DNA of 37,955 nt from JAUUZQ01 sp964538375 (GCA_964538375.1 CAZIFQ010000034.1:1-37955), one strand, 5' to 3'; positions 8,882 to 18,079 are shown, numbered from the stretch's first letter. Numbers and translations are program-made. The notes: a model not told the origin generated them from the letters alone.

Positions 8882-10252
8882 ATGTCTATAAGAAAAAGAA
8901 AGCTTTTAGTCGTTGATGATAATAAGAACATTCTCACAGCACTAAGCCGTTTGCTGGAATTGGAATTTGATGAAGTTCATACCATCACCAATCCTAACTT
9001 AATTCATAACATGGTCAGGTCAAATCATTATGACGCCATCCTGCTGGACATGAACTATTCGGCGAGTATTCAATCTGGAAACGAAGGCTTATTCTGGATG
9101 AAAGAGATTCTAAAAGCCGATCCGAATGCAAGCGTCATTCTAATCACCGCCTATGGTGATGTTGATTTGGCTGTAAGGGCAGTAAAAGAAGGCGCTGCCG
9201 ATTTTGTAGTAAAGCCCTGGGATAATGATAAATTACTTGCCACTTTAAACGCTGCCTGTAATCTGCGGAAATCAAAGCTTGAGGTTGAGTCCTTAAAGGA
9301 GAAGCAAAAGTCATTGCTTGAAAAAATTGACCAGAAGTACTCTCGCTTAATTGGATCCTCATCTGCAATGCAAAAGATTCATGAAACCATTAAGAAAGTT
9401 GCCGGAACTGACGTAGATATCCTAATCCTTGGGGAGAATGGAACAGGAAAAGAGCTGGTTGCCCGTGAGATACATCGACAATCAATCCGGAATCAGGAAA
9501 TGATGGTCAGTGTTGATATGGGCTCACTAAGCGAATCTTTATTTGAAAGTGAAATGTTTGGCTATGAGAAAGGATCCTTCACCGATGCAAAAGAAATGCG
9601 CAAAGGACGTTTTGAAATAGCTTCTGATGGAAGCATATTTTTAGATGAAATAGGAAACCTTTCACTTTCTATGCAAACCAAATTATTATCTGCATTGCAA
9701 AATAGAGCATTTACACGGGTAGGGGCTAATACTCCAATTGAGTTTGATACACGAATTATTTGCGCAACAAACAAGAATCTGAGGGCAATGATTTCAGAGG
9801 GTGTATTTCGCGAAGACTTGTTCTTCAGGATCAATACCATTGAGATAACTATACCTCCCCTGCGAGATCGCGGTGATGATATTTTGGAACTAAGCGATTT
9901 CTTTCTTACCAATTTTAAAGCAAAATACGGAAAGAACGCATTGAAACTGAATAAAGACTCCTCTGAGATTTTAAAAAATTACAATTGGCCCGGAAATGTC
10001 AGGGAATTGCTACACACCATCGAGAAAGCCGTAATTTTATGTGATTCCAATGTTTTGAAACCCGATGACTTGCATCTGTCCAAGCAGGAATCTAATTCTT
10101 CCAAGGATTCTCCTATAACTTTTAACGAAATTGAGAAACTTGGAATAATGAAAGCGCTAGAAAGAAATAAGGGGAATGTTTATAGAACAGCCAAAGAGTT
10201 AAATATTGCCAGACAAACACTCTATAACAAGATTCAGAAACATAATCTTTAG
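8882..10252 (+). CDS. Sigma-54-dependent response regulator, NtrC family
   Basis: A 456-residue cytosolic transcription activator with three domains. The receiver domain (1-125) has acidic pair Asp12/13, phosphoacceptor Asp56, Thr89 and Lys111. The AAA+ domain (about 150-385) has Walker A GENGTGK at 184-190 and Walker B LDEIG at 254-258. A Fis-type HTH forms the C-terminus (GNVYRTAKELNIARQTLYNK). The sigma-54 contact loop, canonically GAFTGA, reads GSFTDA here (231-236). The gene is followed after 10 bp by its likely kinase and diverges from an FtsX-type permease, a recurrent arrangement in Bacteroidota in which the two-component pair controls an envelope ABC transporter. Whether the altered loop still engages sigma-54 is not settled by sequence, but similar GxFTDA loops occur in related Bacteroidota proteins as far as I recall. 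Confidence 0.93.
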   Translation: MSIRKRKLLVVDDNKNILTALSRLLELEFDEVHTITNPNLIHNMVRSNHYDAILLDMNYSASIQSGNEGLFWMKEILKADPNASVILITAYGDVDLAVRAVKEGAADFVVKPWDNDKLLATLNAACNLRKSKLEVESLKEKQKSLLEKIDQKYSRLIGSSSAMQKIHETIKKVAGTDVDILILGENGTGKELVAREIHRQSIRNQEMMVSVDMGSLSESLFESEMFGYEKGSFTDAKEMRKGRFEIASDGSIFLDEIGNLSLSMQTKLLSALQNRAFTRVGANTPIEFDTRIICATNKNLRAMISEGVFREDLFFRINTIEITIPPLRDRGDDILELSDFFLTNFKAKYGKNALKLNKDSSEILKNYNWPGNVRELLHTIEKAVILCDSNVLKPDDLHLSKQESNSSKDSPITFNEIEKLGIMKALERNKGNVYRTAKELNIARQTLYNKIQKHNL

Positions 10253-10262
10253 ATGCCATTTC

Positions 10263-11627
10263 ATGTATAGTAAAAGCCTTTTCTCAGCAATTCTTTTCCG
10301 AATAATTTTGATTATAATTAGCTCCTTTGCTTTTATCGCAGTAATTCCCTACCTGCACAACGAGTATTACTTAAGTCTTATTGGAATAGGCTTATTGATC
10401 ATATTTCAGGTGTATAATCTAGTGCACTACGTAAATAAGACCAATCGTAAGATTGCTCAATTTTTTAATTCTGTGCGCAATGAAGATTCAGTACTTGTTC
10501 ATTCTTACGATTATAAAGGGAAAAATTTCGATTCCCTCAGTAGCTCATTGAATGAACTTAACAATACCGTAGGTGAAATGCGTAGACAAAACGCGCGGCA
10601 AAGTTTATTCCTGAATAATCTGGTTGAGCATGTGGGTGTGGGCTTGATTTCATACACTAGCGATGGAAATATTGAGATTTTCAATAATGCAGCAAAAAAA
10701 ATACTGGCGATTGGTCAGCTGAGCAACATACATGATATAGGCATCAAGTATCCTGAACTTTTCTCGTGCATTTCGGAATTACAACCATATAATCATCAGG
10801 TAATTAAGTTAATGACGAAACAATCAGTGCTGTTTCTGTCATTAAAGCTCAGCATATTTAAAACTGAAAAGGAGACATTGAATCTTTTATCCATTCAGAA
10901 TATTCGGGTAGAACTGGAGCAAAACGAACTGGATTCCTGGCAAAAATTAATTCGGGTATTAACACATGAAATATCTAATTCTGTCAGTCCAATAACATCC
11001 CTGGCAAACACAACTAAAAAGTATTTTGTAAGGAAAGAAACGGGAGCACTTATGAAAATTGATGAATTGAATGATACCTTGCTGCATAAAACCGTTGATA
11101 GCCTGGATACCATTGAAACCACTGGCAAAGGATTAATCGATTTTGTGGGTAAGTATAGAAGTCTGACAGCACTACCACAACCCAAATTCGAGAAATTCCA
11201 AATCCGGACTTTATTCGACAAACTTCAAACCCTTTTAATACAAGAAGCCGATTCCAATTCCATCCTTTTAGAATTTATCTGTTCTCCAAACACACTGGAA
11301 CTTACAGCGGATTTTAGCTTGTTGGAAAAGGTTTTGATTAACCTGATTAAGAATGCATTTCAGGCTCTGGAAAAATCTAACGACGCTAAGGTTTTTGTAA
11401 GTGCATTCAAAAATGTCGAAAACAGAGTTACAATAATTGTTAAAGATAACGGTGCTGGAATTCCATCAGATATTATGGAGGATATATTTATCCCGTTTTA
11501 TACAACAAAAAATAGCGGATCAGGCATAGGATTGAGCCTGTCAAGGCAAATAATGAGATTACATAGCGGAACCATTACAGTTAGTTCTGATCCGCATAAA
11601 GTAACCGTATTTAGCCTGGCATTTTAG
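10263..11627 (+). CDS. Sensor histidine kinase, NtrB/NtrY-like
   Basis: A 454-residue membrane kinase. Two N-terminal transmembrane helices (about 9-30 and 37-53) enclose a very short periplasmic loop. A PAS-like segment follows (GVGLISYTSDGNIEIFNNAA). The phosphoacceptor His is at about residue 235 in LTHEISNSVSPITSLA. The ATPase domain shows the N box (NLIKNAFQAL), DNGAGIP and GSGIGLSLSRQI. The HE[IF]xNSxxPI form of the H box is typical of kinases paired with sigma-54 regulators. The open frame begins at 10206 inside the preceding gene, but the ATG at 10263, 10 bp after the regulator's stop, gives a normal N-terminus. It is co-transcribed with and presumably phosphorylates the regulator. 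With so little periplasmic sequence, it probably senses a membrane or cytosolic cue. Confidence 0.92.
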   Translation: MYSKSLFSAILFRIILIIISSFAFIAVIPYLHNEYYLSLIGIGLLIIFQVYNLVHYVNKTNRKIAQFFNSVRNEDSVLVHSYDYKGKNFDSLSSSLNELNNTVGEMRRQNARQSLFLNNLVEHVGVGLISYTSDGNIEIFNNAAKKILAIGQLSNIHDIGIKYPELFSCISELQPYNHQVIKLMTKQSVLFLSLKLSIFKTEKETLNLLSIQNIRVELEQNELDSWQKLIRVLTHEISNSVSPITSLANTTKKYFVRKETGALMKIDELNDTLLHKTVDSLDTIETTGKGLIDFVGKYRSLTALPQPKFEKFQIRTLFDKLQTLLIQEADSNSILLEFICSPNTLELTADFSLLEKVLINLIKNAFQALEKSNDAKVFVSAFKNVENRVTIIVKDNGAGIPSDIMEDIFIPFYTTKNSGSGIGLSLSRQIMRLHSGTITVSSDPHKVTVFSLAF

Positions 11628-11708
11628 GTCCCAATCATACAATGGCTGCTAATACTCGCTTCTCTTTCGAGTCCAATGGGATGCACAAGGTATTCTTCAA
11701 TAGCGGGG

Positions 11709-12653
11709 TCAGGTTGCTGAATCCAAAATGGACCTTACACGCTCCTTGTAACTTTCTATATTTTTAGCCTTTTTTATCATTTTGAGCCCTTTTCCTGAAT
11801 TGGGAAATGAGCGAACGAAATACTCCCAGAAATAGTACATTTTTTGTAAAACATGTTTAGATCCGGATAAGGCTTCCGTATAGGATGCTAAAAGCATGTC
11901 GTGAAATTGCTTAAAAACTTCAATTCTGTTTTCCGGATAATCAAGAGTATCTGCTTTAATCATCGTCGGCAGGAAAGGATCTGCTATAAGTCCCCTGCCA
12001 ATCATCCATTTTTCAATTCCAGGAAATCGATCCTTCATCTCCCTGAAACGCTGAACAGAAGTAATATCACCATTGTATATAAGTGTATGCTTGCTTAGTT
12101 CCATGCATCTGGCAAATTCATCCAAATACACATCACCTTTGTATAACTGCTTACCAATTCGAGGGTGGATGGAAATGTTTTCCAGGGGATATTTATCCAG
12201 TATAGGTAGAACCTGAAAAAACTCGTCTGTTCTTTCATAACCCAGGCGCATTTTCACCGAAATCTTGATCTCTGATTCGGCAAATACCTGCTTGAGAACT
12301 TCATCGATTATCGCCGGACTCTTTAACAAGCCTGAGCCCATACCTCGTTTAGCAACCATGGGATAAGGGCAGCCAAGATTCCAGTTCAATTCATTATAAC
12401 CCAGACCCAACACATAATCTGCAACTAAGAGAAATTCATTGGCATCCTTAGTAATAATCTGGGGAATCAAATCGAGAGAATGATTATTTGCGGGTAGCAG
12501 ATCTCGCTCATTAGCTGCTTTGATTTCCGCTTTTCCATTCAAACGAATATAAGGAGCCATATAGGAATCAATCCCCCCAAAGTTTTTTTGAAAAGCATTC
12601 CTAAACCGAAAGTCGGTATACCCCTGAAGAGGAGATGAAAATATTTTGACCAT
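11709..12653 (-). CDS. tRNA-dihydrouridine synthase family protein
   Basis: A 314-residue flavoenzyme of the Dus family, a TIM barrel that reduces uridine to dihydrouridine in tRNA D-loops using FMN and NADPH. Family landmarks are the N-terminal FSSPLQGYTDFRFR, the catalytic-cysteine motif NWNLGCPYP, the substrate-loop KRGMGSGLL, the barrel strands VKMRLGYE, ISIHPR and YNGDI, and the phosphate-binding MIGRGLI. Length is normal. The longest frame starts at 12671, but a good -7 element at 12680-12687 would put the transcript start almost on that codon, so the second ATG at 12653 (MVKIFSSPLQG) is preferred. The gene stands alone, convergent with the kinase. Which uridine position it modifies cannot be told from the sequence. 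Confidence 0.9.
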   Translation of the reverse strand: MVKIFSSPLQGYTDFRFRNAFQKNFGGIDSYMAPYIRLNGKAEIKAANERDLLPANNHSLDLIPQIITKDANEFLLVADYVLGLGYNELNWNLGCPYPMVAKRGMGSGLLKSPAIIDEVLKQVFAESEIKISVKMRLGYERTDEFFQVLPILDKYPLENISIHPRIGKQLYKGDVYLDEFARCMELSKHTLIYNGDITSVQRFREMKDRFPGIEKWMIGRGLIADPFLPTMIKADTLDYPENRIEVFKQFHDMLLASYTEALSGSKHVLQKMYYFWEYFVRSFPNSGKGLKMIKKAKNIESYKERVRSILDSAT

Positions 12654-12679
12654 AGACTCTTTGCCCTTCATTCAGTCAT

Positions 12680-12687
12680 CAAATGTA
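12680..12687 (-). promoter_or_regulatory. Candidate -7 promoter element for the dus gene
   Basis: TACATTTG on the minus strand matches TAnnTTTG. Its distance from the two in-frame ATGs favours the start at 12653. A -33 element is not clear. Confidence 0.45.
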
Positions 12688-12927
12688 ATGAATCCTTCAA
12701 ATTTAGAGAGCCAAGCCGTAAGTAAGCTTTAAAATGATCTGGTTTTGGTCCTGCTGCCAACGATCGGTGAGGGCCTACTGCAGCTCTTGGAGTAGGAAGT
12801 TTTGCCTCAAGGAAAGACCATGTTTTTGTTTTAAAAGTTAACACCTCATACTCTCTAAAGCGCTATTTTTCAAATAAAAGAAGGCATAAAAAGAGGAAGC
12901 TTACAGTATTATTGAGTATTCTGAGGG
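12688..12927. other. Intergenic stretch without recognizable gene
   Basis: About 240 bp between dus and the hairpin behind susD. A short richer-GC patch at about 12738-12800 stands out from the AT-rich flanks but gives no recognizable protein in any frame. It may be a decayed gene fragment. Confidence 0.3.
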
Positions 12928-12978
12928 AAAGGGCAACTGAACTCCAGCACGAAAAATACCGGAGCTTAGTTGCTCTTT
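12928..12978 (-). terminator. Long imperfect hairpin behind the first susCD pair
   Basis: Arms at 12928-12945 and 12961-12978 pair over 18 positions with one mismatch and two G-U pairs (AAAGGGCAACTGAACTCC against GGAGCTTAGTTGCTCTTT), with a 15-nt loop. It begins about 20 nt after the susD stop. There is no T tract on the minus strand after it, so it could be an mRNA-stabilizing or processing element rather than a true intrinsic terminator. Confidence 0.5.
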
Positions 12979-12998
12979 ATTACAGGAGTTTACAATTA

Positions 12999-14372
12999 TT
13001 AATATCCATCGTTTTGATCCAGGACATCACTAATCTTTATTTCTCTGTCAGGTATAGGAAGAACGAACATAGCAGGATCAACAGGTGTACCCATGTAAGC
13101 ATCCATAGTTGACTGAAGAGCACCAAAACGCTCCAAATCAAACCAACGCTGATCTTCGAAAGCAAACTCAAATCTTCTTTGAAGAAGAAGTTCGTCTTTT
13201 GTAAAAGAGGTTATTGCACTAACATCATGACCGGCACGTGCCAAAACTTCAGTATAAGCAGCCACTGCACCAGCATCATTGGAAGAAGCACCATCAGCAA
13301 GAATAGCCTCGGCGTACATCAACAATACATCGGCGTAACGTAATACAATCCAGTCGTTACCGGACAAATCATCTTCACTAGAATTTGAAACAAATTTTCC
13401 TACCGAGATAATATCCAGCGCATCATATACAACAGAAACATTCAATCGCTCTGGATCATCTCCTCCAGCTTCGAAAGTGCTGTCTGTAGCACCCCATGCT
13501 TCAACAAGGTCAGCCGTAGGTGTGTTTACTCCACTAGCAGAACCAGAACGTGTAAATTCACGAGAAAAATCCTGTGAGGTACCGTCAATATCATTTAAGT
13601 ATTCAACTGCAAAGATTATCTCATCATTTTGCTCATTATAGAAAACATCATAAAAATCACCCTCCAATAAATAGGAGCCACCCATTAATCCACTTAATAG
13701 TGTTTCAGCAGCAGCATAATTACCGGTAGTTAAATGAAGTTTTGCTAACAGCGCCTGAGCAGCACCTTTAGTTGCTCTTCCAGGTTTGATGTCTCCTTTA
13801 ATAGGAAGGTATTCAATTGCATCAGTTAAGTCAATAGCAATACTTGCATACATAGCACTCTCAGTAGACTGTGCGTAATCAGGAGCATCATCATATAACA
13901 CTACATGATCAACATACATAACATCCTTATAGAGACGTGTTAAGTTAAAATGACATAATGATCGCAGAAATAACGCTTCTCCATGAAGCTGCGTTTTTAA
14001 AGCTGGATCTTCAACAACATCAAGGTATTCAATTACGGTATTGGCAGCACCAATGGCAATATAATTAGCATCCCAGTACTCCAATACAAAGCTGTTTGTT
14101 GGAGTTACATCCAATTCATCCATTTCTTGCCAGTCACCTTCATTCTCGACGGATGTGGCATTATCAGAACGCATTTCTGTTAGAGCAAATTCTCTCTGAT
14201 AAACATCTCCTAATCGAGCATAGGCTCCAATCATTGCAACCTCCATCTCATTATCGTTCGTATAGAAAGACTCTACCGACACATCAGAGATGGGTTGCTG
14301 ATTTATAAAATCCTCACAGCTTTTAGCTGCGAACAGACTTACTATAGTTAGTAATATTATTTTAATTTTCAT
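12999..14372 (-). CDS. SusD/RagB-family nutrient-binding outer-membrane lipoprotein
   Basis: A 457-residue surface lipoprotein with a type II signal (LFAAKSC, Cys19) and the SusD-type start EDFINQQPISDVSVESFYTNDNE. Family traits include TPR-like helices and the C-terminal segments QRRFEFAFEDQRWFDLERFG and VLPIPDREI...DQNDGY. SusD proteins cap the SusC barrel and bind the ligand at the cell surface. The partner susC lies 48 bp upstream. No glycoside hydrolase, sulfatase, sigma/anti-sigma pair or hybrid regulator adjoins this pair, so the ligand cannot be inferred. The only regulator-like sequence nearby is the broken FCD fragment upstream of susC. Confidence 0.93.
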   Translation of the reverse strand: MKIKIILLTIVSLFAAKSCEDFINQQPISDVSVESFYTNDNEMEVAMIGAYARLGDVYQREFALTEMRSDNATSVENEGDWQEMDELDVTPTNSFVLEYWDANYIAIGAANTVIEYLDVVEDPALKTQLHGEALFLRSLCHFNLTRLYKDVMYVDHVVLYDDAPDYAQSTESAMYASIAIDLTDAIEYLPIKGDIKPGRATKGAAQALLAKLHLTTGNYAAAETLLSGLMGGSYLLEGDFYDVFYNEQNDEIIFAVEYLNDIDGTSQDFSREFTRSGSASGVNTPTADLVEAWGATDSTFEAGGDDPERLNVSVVYDALDIISVGKFVSNSSEDDLSGNDWIVLRYADVLLMYAEAILADGASSNDAGAVAAYTEVLARAGHDVSAITSFTKDELLLQRRFEFAFEDQRWFDLERFGALQSTMDAYMGTPVDPAMFVLPIPDREIKISDVLDQNDGY

Positions 14373-14420
14373 TGTTAAATTTTTTGTTGATAAAAGTTAC
14401 TTATCCCTAATACACCATTA

Positions 14421-17400
14421 TTAAAAATTCAAATTCAAGCCTATTGTAATTGACTTAGCAAGCGGCTGAGCACCACGCTGATATCCATAAACTAAGGGAT
14501 TAACAACATCATCAGAAGCTTCTTTGTCCACAGGGTCATAAGTCTCATTTGTACCTTCAGGGTTATAGCCCATATAATCGTCGGCCATGAAGTATAACAG
14601 GTTAGATGCTGCAAAGTATATTCTTAAGTTTTCTACACCTATCTTTTGGGTCATAGACTTAGGTAGAGTAAACCCTAGATTTAGATTACGCAATGATACA
14701 TATGAAGCATTCTGCACAATATCATCGGTGAAGATTCTTTGTTTTACCAAACCCTTGTCAGCAGCAGGGAAATTTTCATTTGTAGAACCTTTCCAATGGG
14801 TTTCGTAGTATTGCTTGTCCATAAACACTACTTCGGCACCATGAGAACCCTGGAAAGTGAAAGTAAAATCAATCATTTTATACTTAAGAGTATTGGTTAA
14901 GGCCCAGGTTAAATCGGGATGAGGATCACCTAAAATAACTTTATCGTCATTATCGATATCACCATCACCATCCTGGTCTTTAACATATACCTCTTTCGAA
15001 GCAGTACCTACTGGATAAATAACATTATTTAACTGATCAGCAGGAATGTCAGCTTCATATTCCCAACCATAGAATGAAGAAGTTGGTTGCCCTACAATAG
15101 CAATAAAATCGAAGGGGCGTTTAGGATCGATATTAAATATTACGCTATCGTTACCGGCGAAATCAACCAGCTCATTCTTATATGTTGAGAAATTAACTGA
15201 TGTTAACCATTTAAAATCGCCACTAGAAACGTTATGTGTAGTTAATTCAATATCAACACCTGTGTTTTTTACTATACCCTGATTTACAGTAACCTTAGTA
15301 AATCCAGTAATAGAAGAAATTGGGCGATCTAATATCAAATCCTCACTGGTCTTATTATAATACTCAGCGGTTAAAAATACCCTGTTATTGAATAATCCGA
15401 GATCTATACCAGGCGAAAATTCTTTTGATTTTTGCCACTTCAAAACAGGATTAGCAATTTGAGAAGGTGCATATCCTGAAACTAAACCTCCATCGAGGGA
15501 TGCACCAACACCTTCAACCAAACCCATGTGAGCATATGCACTTGCGGCATCATAACCATTGATACCATAGCTAACACGTAGCTTCAATTCAGATATAGCA
15601 GAATTATCAGCAATAAAATCCTCTTCGCTAACTCTCCATCCTAATGAAAATGCAGGAAAAGTTCCATATTTAGTATCCAGCCCAAAACGAGAACTACCAT
15701 CGCGACGTATACTTACAGAAGCAAGATACTTATTATCATATGCATAGTTCAAACGGCCAAATGCAGAAGCCAGCGTTGAGGCGTATCTTGAAGAAACTCC
15801 ATTTGTAATCTTATTTGATTCGGAAATGGTTGTTACCTGATCGAATACAAATCCACTTGCATCCAGCTCTGATTGAAAGTGGCTACTTTTTTCAGCAGAA
15901 AAGCCAGCAACTAAATCGATCTCACTTTCACCGAAAACTTTATTGTAATTCATATACGTTTCAGAAACCCAGTGAATATTACTTGCATATTCAGTTGCTA
16001 CGTTTGCATCGCTTGTAGCTTTATGAGCTAAAACTCCAACATATTCATCTTCTTCTAATGAACGGTATTCAAGACCGATAGTGGAATGTAAGTTTAAGCC
16101 TTCAGCAAGATTGATATCCAAATACCCTGATGAAAGCACGTTTAATGCTTTATAGGTAAAATTACGTTCAACTACTCGCTGGTAAGGGTTTGGATCACCA
16201 CCTGTACGAATTTCCGTACCACTTGTAGGCCAGTTATCCCAGTCGTTCTCATCTGCATAATCTCCAGGTTGAACGAGTTCTCCGTCGCGGTATATCTTAT
16301 CAGGATTAGCACTAGCTAATGTAGCCTCAGTATGATAAATTGGCAACCATTCCATGTGACGTACAACATCGTGGAAACGCATAGGAAACTGACGAGTCTT
16401 GCTATAACTAGGAGCAATAGACATGCCCATTTTGACGCGATCGTTAACTTTAGTATTTAAATTTATCCGTGCATTGTATTTCTCAAACTGATCGGTTAAG
16501 AGAATTCCTTCATCCTTTAAGTAGCCACCGGAAATATGGAAGTCAGTAACTTCGTCTCCTCCTGAAGCGCTCAATGAATAGTTTTGTACAGTTCCTCCTG
16601 GCGTCATTTCTTCAAACCAGTTGGTATGTGTATCAGCTAAAGCCGGTACAGATGCAACATAATCTAATTGTGGTGAAGTTCCTTTTTCTGCTATCCATTC
16701 CTCAATAGTTGGATAAGGGCTTTCATTTTTCACAACTGATTTCATTCCAGTATAGGCATTAAAATTGAACTTAGTTTTGCCAGAAGTTCCTTTTTTAGTA
16801 GAAATCATGATTACACCAGCAGCACCACGTGATCCGTAAATAGCAGCTGAAGCTGCATCTTTAAGTACCTCAATAGATTCTACATCGGCCATGTTGATAG
16901 TTCCAAGAAAATCGCTTGAAACAGGAACACCATCAATTACAAGGAGAGGATCAGATGCTCCGGTTAAATTGGATGTGCCACGAATTTGTATTGTCGAAGC
17001 TTCACCAACACGAGCATCGGTTGTGGAAATTAGTACACCGGCCATTTTACCTATAAGGGCTTCATCAGCACGAGCTACAGGTATTTCGTCAAGTTGTTCG
17101 TTTTTAACTTTCGATACCGAACCGGTAAGATGCGATTTCTTAATAGTTCCATATCCAATTACTACAACTTCCGATAAGTTTCCAATATCGATTGCCAAAG
17201 TGAAGTTGAGAACGGTTTGTTCTCCAACAATTGCTTCTTCACTATGATAACCAACAAAAGAAACAACCAACACATCGCCTGTAGATGCTTCAATTTGATA
17301 TTTACCATTGAGGTCTGTAATTGTACCAACGCTGGCACCTTTTATTACAACGTTTACTCCAGGCAGAGCTTCATTAAATTCTTGTGATAATACCGTACCG

Positions 17401-17498
17401 GTAATTTGAACTTTTCCATCTTCCTGAGCTTGCGCTACTTGTGCTAAAAGCAGGAAAAATAAGATAATAAACACCGATGTTTTTTTATTTATATGCAT
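14421..17498 (-). CDS. SusC/RagA-family TonB-linked outer-membrane transporter
   Basis: A 1025-residue TonB-dependent receptor. The signal peptide ends near QAQ. Next comes a carboxypeptidase-regulatory-like domain (ITGTVLSQEFNEALPGVNVVIKG...). The SusC hallmark EVVVIGYGT follows, then the plug with IQIRGTSNL and VIDGVPV and the Asp-Ile/Ala-Ala-IYGSRGAAGVI segment. The barrel ends in a terminal aromatic (IGLNLNF). It imports a ligand captured by the SusD lipoprotein, powered by TonB-ExbBD. Length is normal and no lesions are visible. It has no N-terminal STN domain, so regulation through an anti-sigma partner is unlikely. Upstream is a 317-bp spacer holding a small opposite-strand transcription unit. 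Confidence 0.95.
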   Translation of the reverse strand: MHINKKTSVFIILFFLLLAQVAQAQEDGKVQITGTVLSQEFNEALPGVNVVIKGASVGTITDLNGKYQIEASTGDVLVVSFVGYHSEEAIVGEQTVLNFTLAIDIGNLSEVVVIGYGTIKKSHLTGSVSKVKNEQLDEIPVARADEALIGKMAGVLISTTDARVGEASTIQIRGTSNLTGASDPLLVIDGVPVSSDFLGTINMADVESIEVLKDAASAAIYGSRGAAGVIMISTKKGTSGKTKFNFNAYTGMKSVVKNESPYPTIEEWIAEKGTSPQLDYVASVPALADTHTNWFEEMTPGGTVQNYSLSASGGDEVTDFHISGGYLKDEGILLTDQFEKYNARINLNTKVNDRVKMGMSIAPSYSKTRQFPMRFHDVVRHMEWLPIYHTEATLASANPDKIYRDGELVQPGDYADENDWDNWPTSGTEIRTGGDPNPYQRVVERNFTYKALNVLSSGYLDINLAEGLNLHSTIGLEYRSLEEDEYVGVLAHKATSDANVATEYASNIHWVSETYMNYNKVFGESEIDLVAGFSAEKSSHFQSELDASGFVFDQVTTISESNKITNGVSSRYASTLASAFGRLNYAYDNKYLASVSIRRDGSSRFGLDTKYGTFPAFSLGWRVSEEDFIADNSAISELKLRVSYGINGYDAASAYAHMGLVEGVGASLDGGLVSGYAPSQIANPVLKWQKSKEFSPGIDLGLFNNRVFLTAEYYNKTSEDLILDRPISSITGFTKVTVNQGIVKNTGVDIELTTHNVSSGDFKWLTSVNFSTYKNELVDFAGNDSVIFNIDPKRPFDFIAIVGQPTSSFYGWEYEADIPADQLNNVIYPVGTASKEVYVKDQDGDGDIDNDDKVILGDPHPDLTWALTNTLKYKMIDFTFTFQGSHGAEVVFMDKQYYETHWKGSTNENFPAADKGLVKQRIFTDDIVQNASYVSLRNLNLGFTLPKSMTQKIGVENLRIYFAASNLLYFMADDYMGYNPEGTNETYDPVDKEASDDVVNPLVYGYQRGAQPLAKSITIGLNLNF

Positions 17499-17650
17499 TA
17501 TTATTCGCTTTAAGATTGATTTATAATTTCATTCTATATTGATATTCAAAAAGACCTAGAATAGTCTATAACAAAATAGTATACAAAAAGAGTGTATAAG
17601 GGGGGGGAATGAAACTAAATTACAAGTGTATAAATCAAGAGAATAATCTG

Positions 17651-17658
17651 TATCTTTG
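17651..17658 (+). promoter_or_regulatory. Candidate -7 element facing two hairpins
   Basis: TATCTTTG is a full match to TAnnTTTG on the plus strand. It lies only ~20 bp before the hairpin at 17678, with no convincing gene following, so it would drive a very short transcript. No clear -33 element. Confidence 0.35.
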
Positions 17659-17677
17659 TAACTGTTTCACATGCAAG

Positions 17678-17701
17678 GGTGTCGAAAGGCACCTTTTTTT
17701 T
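17678..17701 (+). terminator. Intrinsic terminator hairpin
   Basis: GGTGTC-GAAA-GGCACC, a six-pair stem (one G-U) with a GAAA tetraloop, followed by eight T residues. A textbook Rho-independent terminator on the plus strand. Confidence 0.7.
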
Positions 17702-17704
17702 ACT

Positions 17705-17735
17705 GATGGCAGTCTGGCAGGACTGCCATCTTTTT
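17705..17735. terminator. Second strong hairpin with T tract
   Basis: GATGGCAGTC-TGGCAG-GACTGCCATC is a perfect 10-bp stem followed by five T residues on the plus strand. Eight A residues on the other side would serve as a U tract for minus-strand transcripts, so it may be bidirectional and could also end transcription of the FCD fragment. Confidence 0.7.
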
Positions 17736-17815
17736 ATTATGAACTTCTGTTATGGATTCTTTTCATGTTAATTTGTGGTTTAGGTAAGTATTAAATATTT
17801 GCAAATTTCTCACAT

Positions 17816-18079
17816 TTAAGTTGCTGTTCCAAGTTTTAAGATTTCTTCTGAATGATCTCGCCTAATTTGCCCTAATTCCGGGTCCTTGTGTGCAATAGCC
17901 TTAAAGAGTGCTTTGGGCCGCTCATGCCGGGTTTTCAAGCGATCGTTTCCACAAACTTTGTATTCAATATAGCTTGTGAGTATATCGGGGATTATTATCA
18001 TCATAGATGATTTCAGCATTTTGTTTTGGCTGGCTTCAGCAATTTTCAGATGATACATCATATCTTCGTCAATTACCAT
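17816..18079 (-). pseudogene. Truncated GntR/FadR-family regulator (FCD domain fragment)
   Basis: The 87 codons encode the second half of an FCD ligand-binding domain. MMYHLKIAEASQNKML corresponds to the usual FHxxIAxAxxNxxL helix with a metal-ligand His, and ALFKAIAHKDPELGQIRRDHSEE to the closing HxxLxxAIxxxDxxxAxxxxxxH helices. The winged-helix DNA-binding domain and the first FCD helices (about 130-150 residues) are missing, so it cannot act as a normal repressor. Remarkably, a perfect palindrome of the FadR-type operator class lies 25 bp upstream of its ATG, as if an internal deletion had removed the HTH part and left operator and C-terminus. It could still be translated as a ligand-binding stub. 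The lost regulator may once have controlled the adjacent susCD pair (inference). Confidence 0.72.

Larger units (their letters stand above)
17665..17735 (+). ncRNA. Possible small RNA upstream of susC
   Basis: Predicted by structure only: a -7 element at 17651, then two consecutive hairpins each followed by a T run. The product would be about 37 nt (ending after the first T run) or 71 nt (ending after the second). It is divergent from susC. A frame of 61 codons crosses this region but resembles no protein, and hairpins fall inside it, so it is not called as a gene. The hairpins could instead insulate neighbouring transcripts. Confidence 0.3.

Noticed and set aside
12738..12800. GC-richer patch as a gene or transposase remnant
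   Set aside because: All six frames are short or meaningless and no family motif was recognised.
17609..17794. 61-codon frame after a run of G residues
   Set aside because: Two terminator hairpins lie inside it, the composition is unlike a protein family, and no ribosome-binding context is evident.
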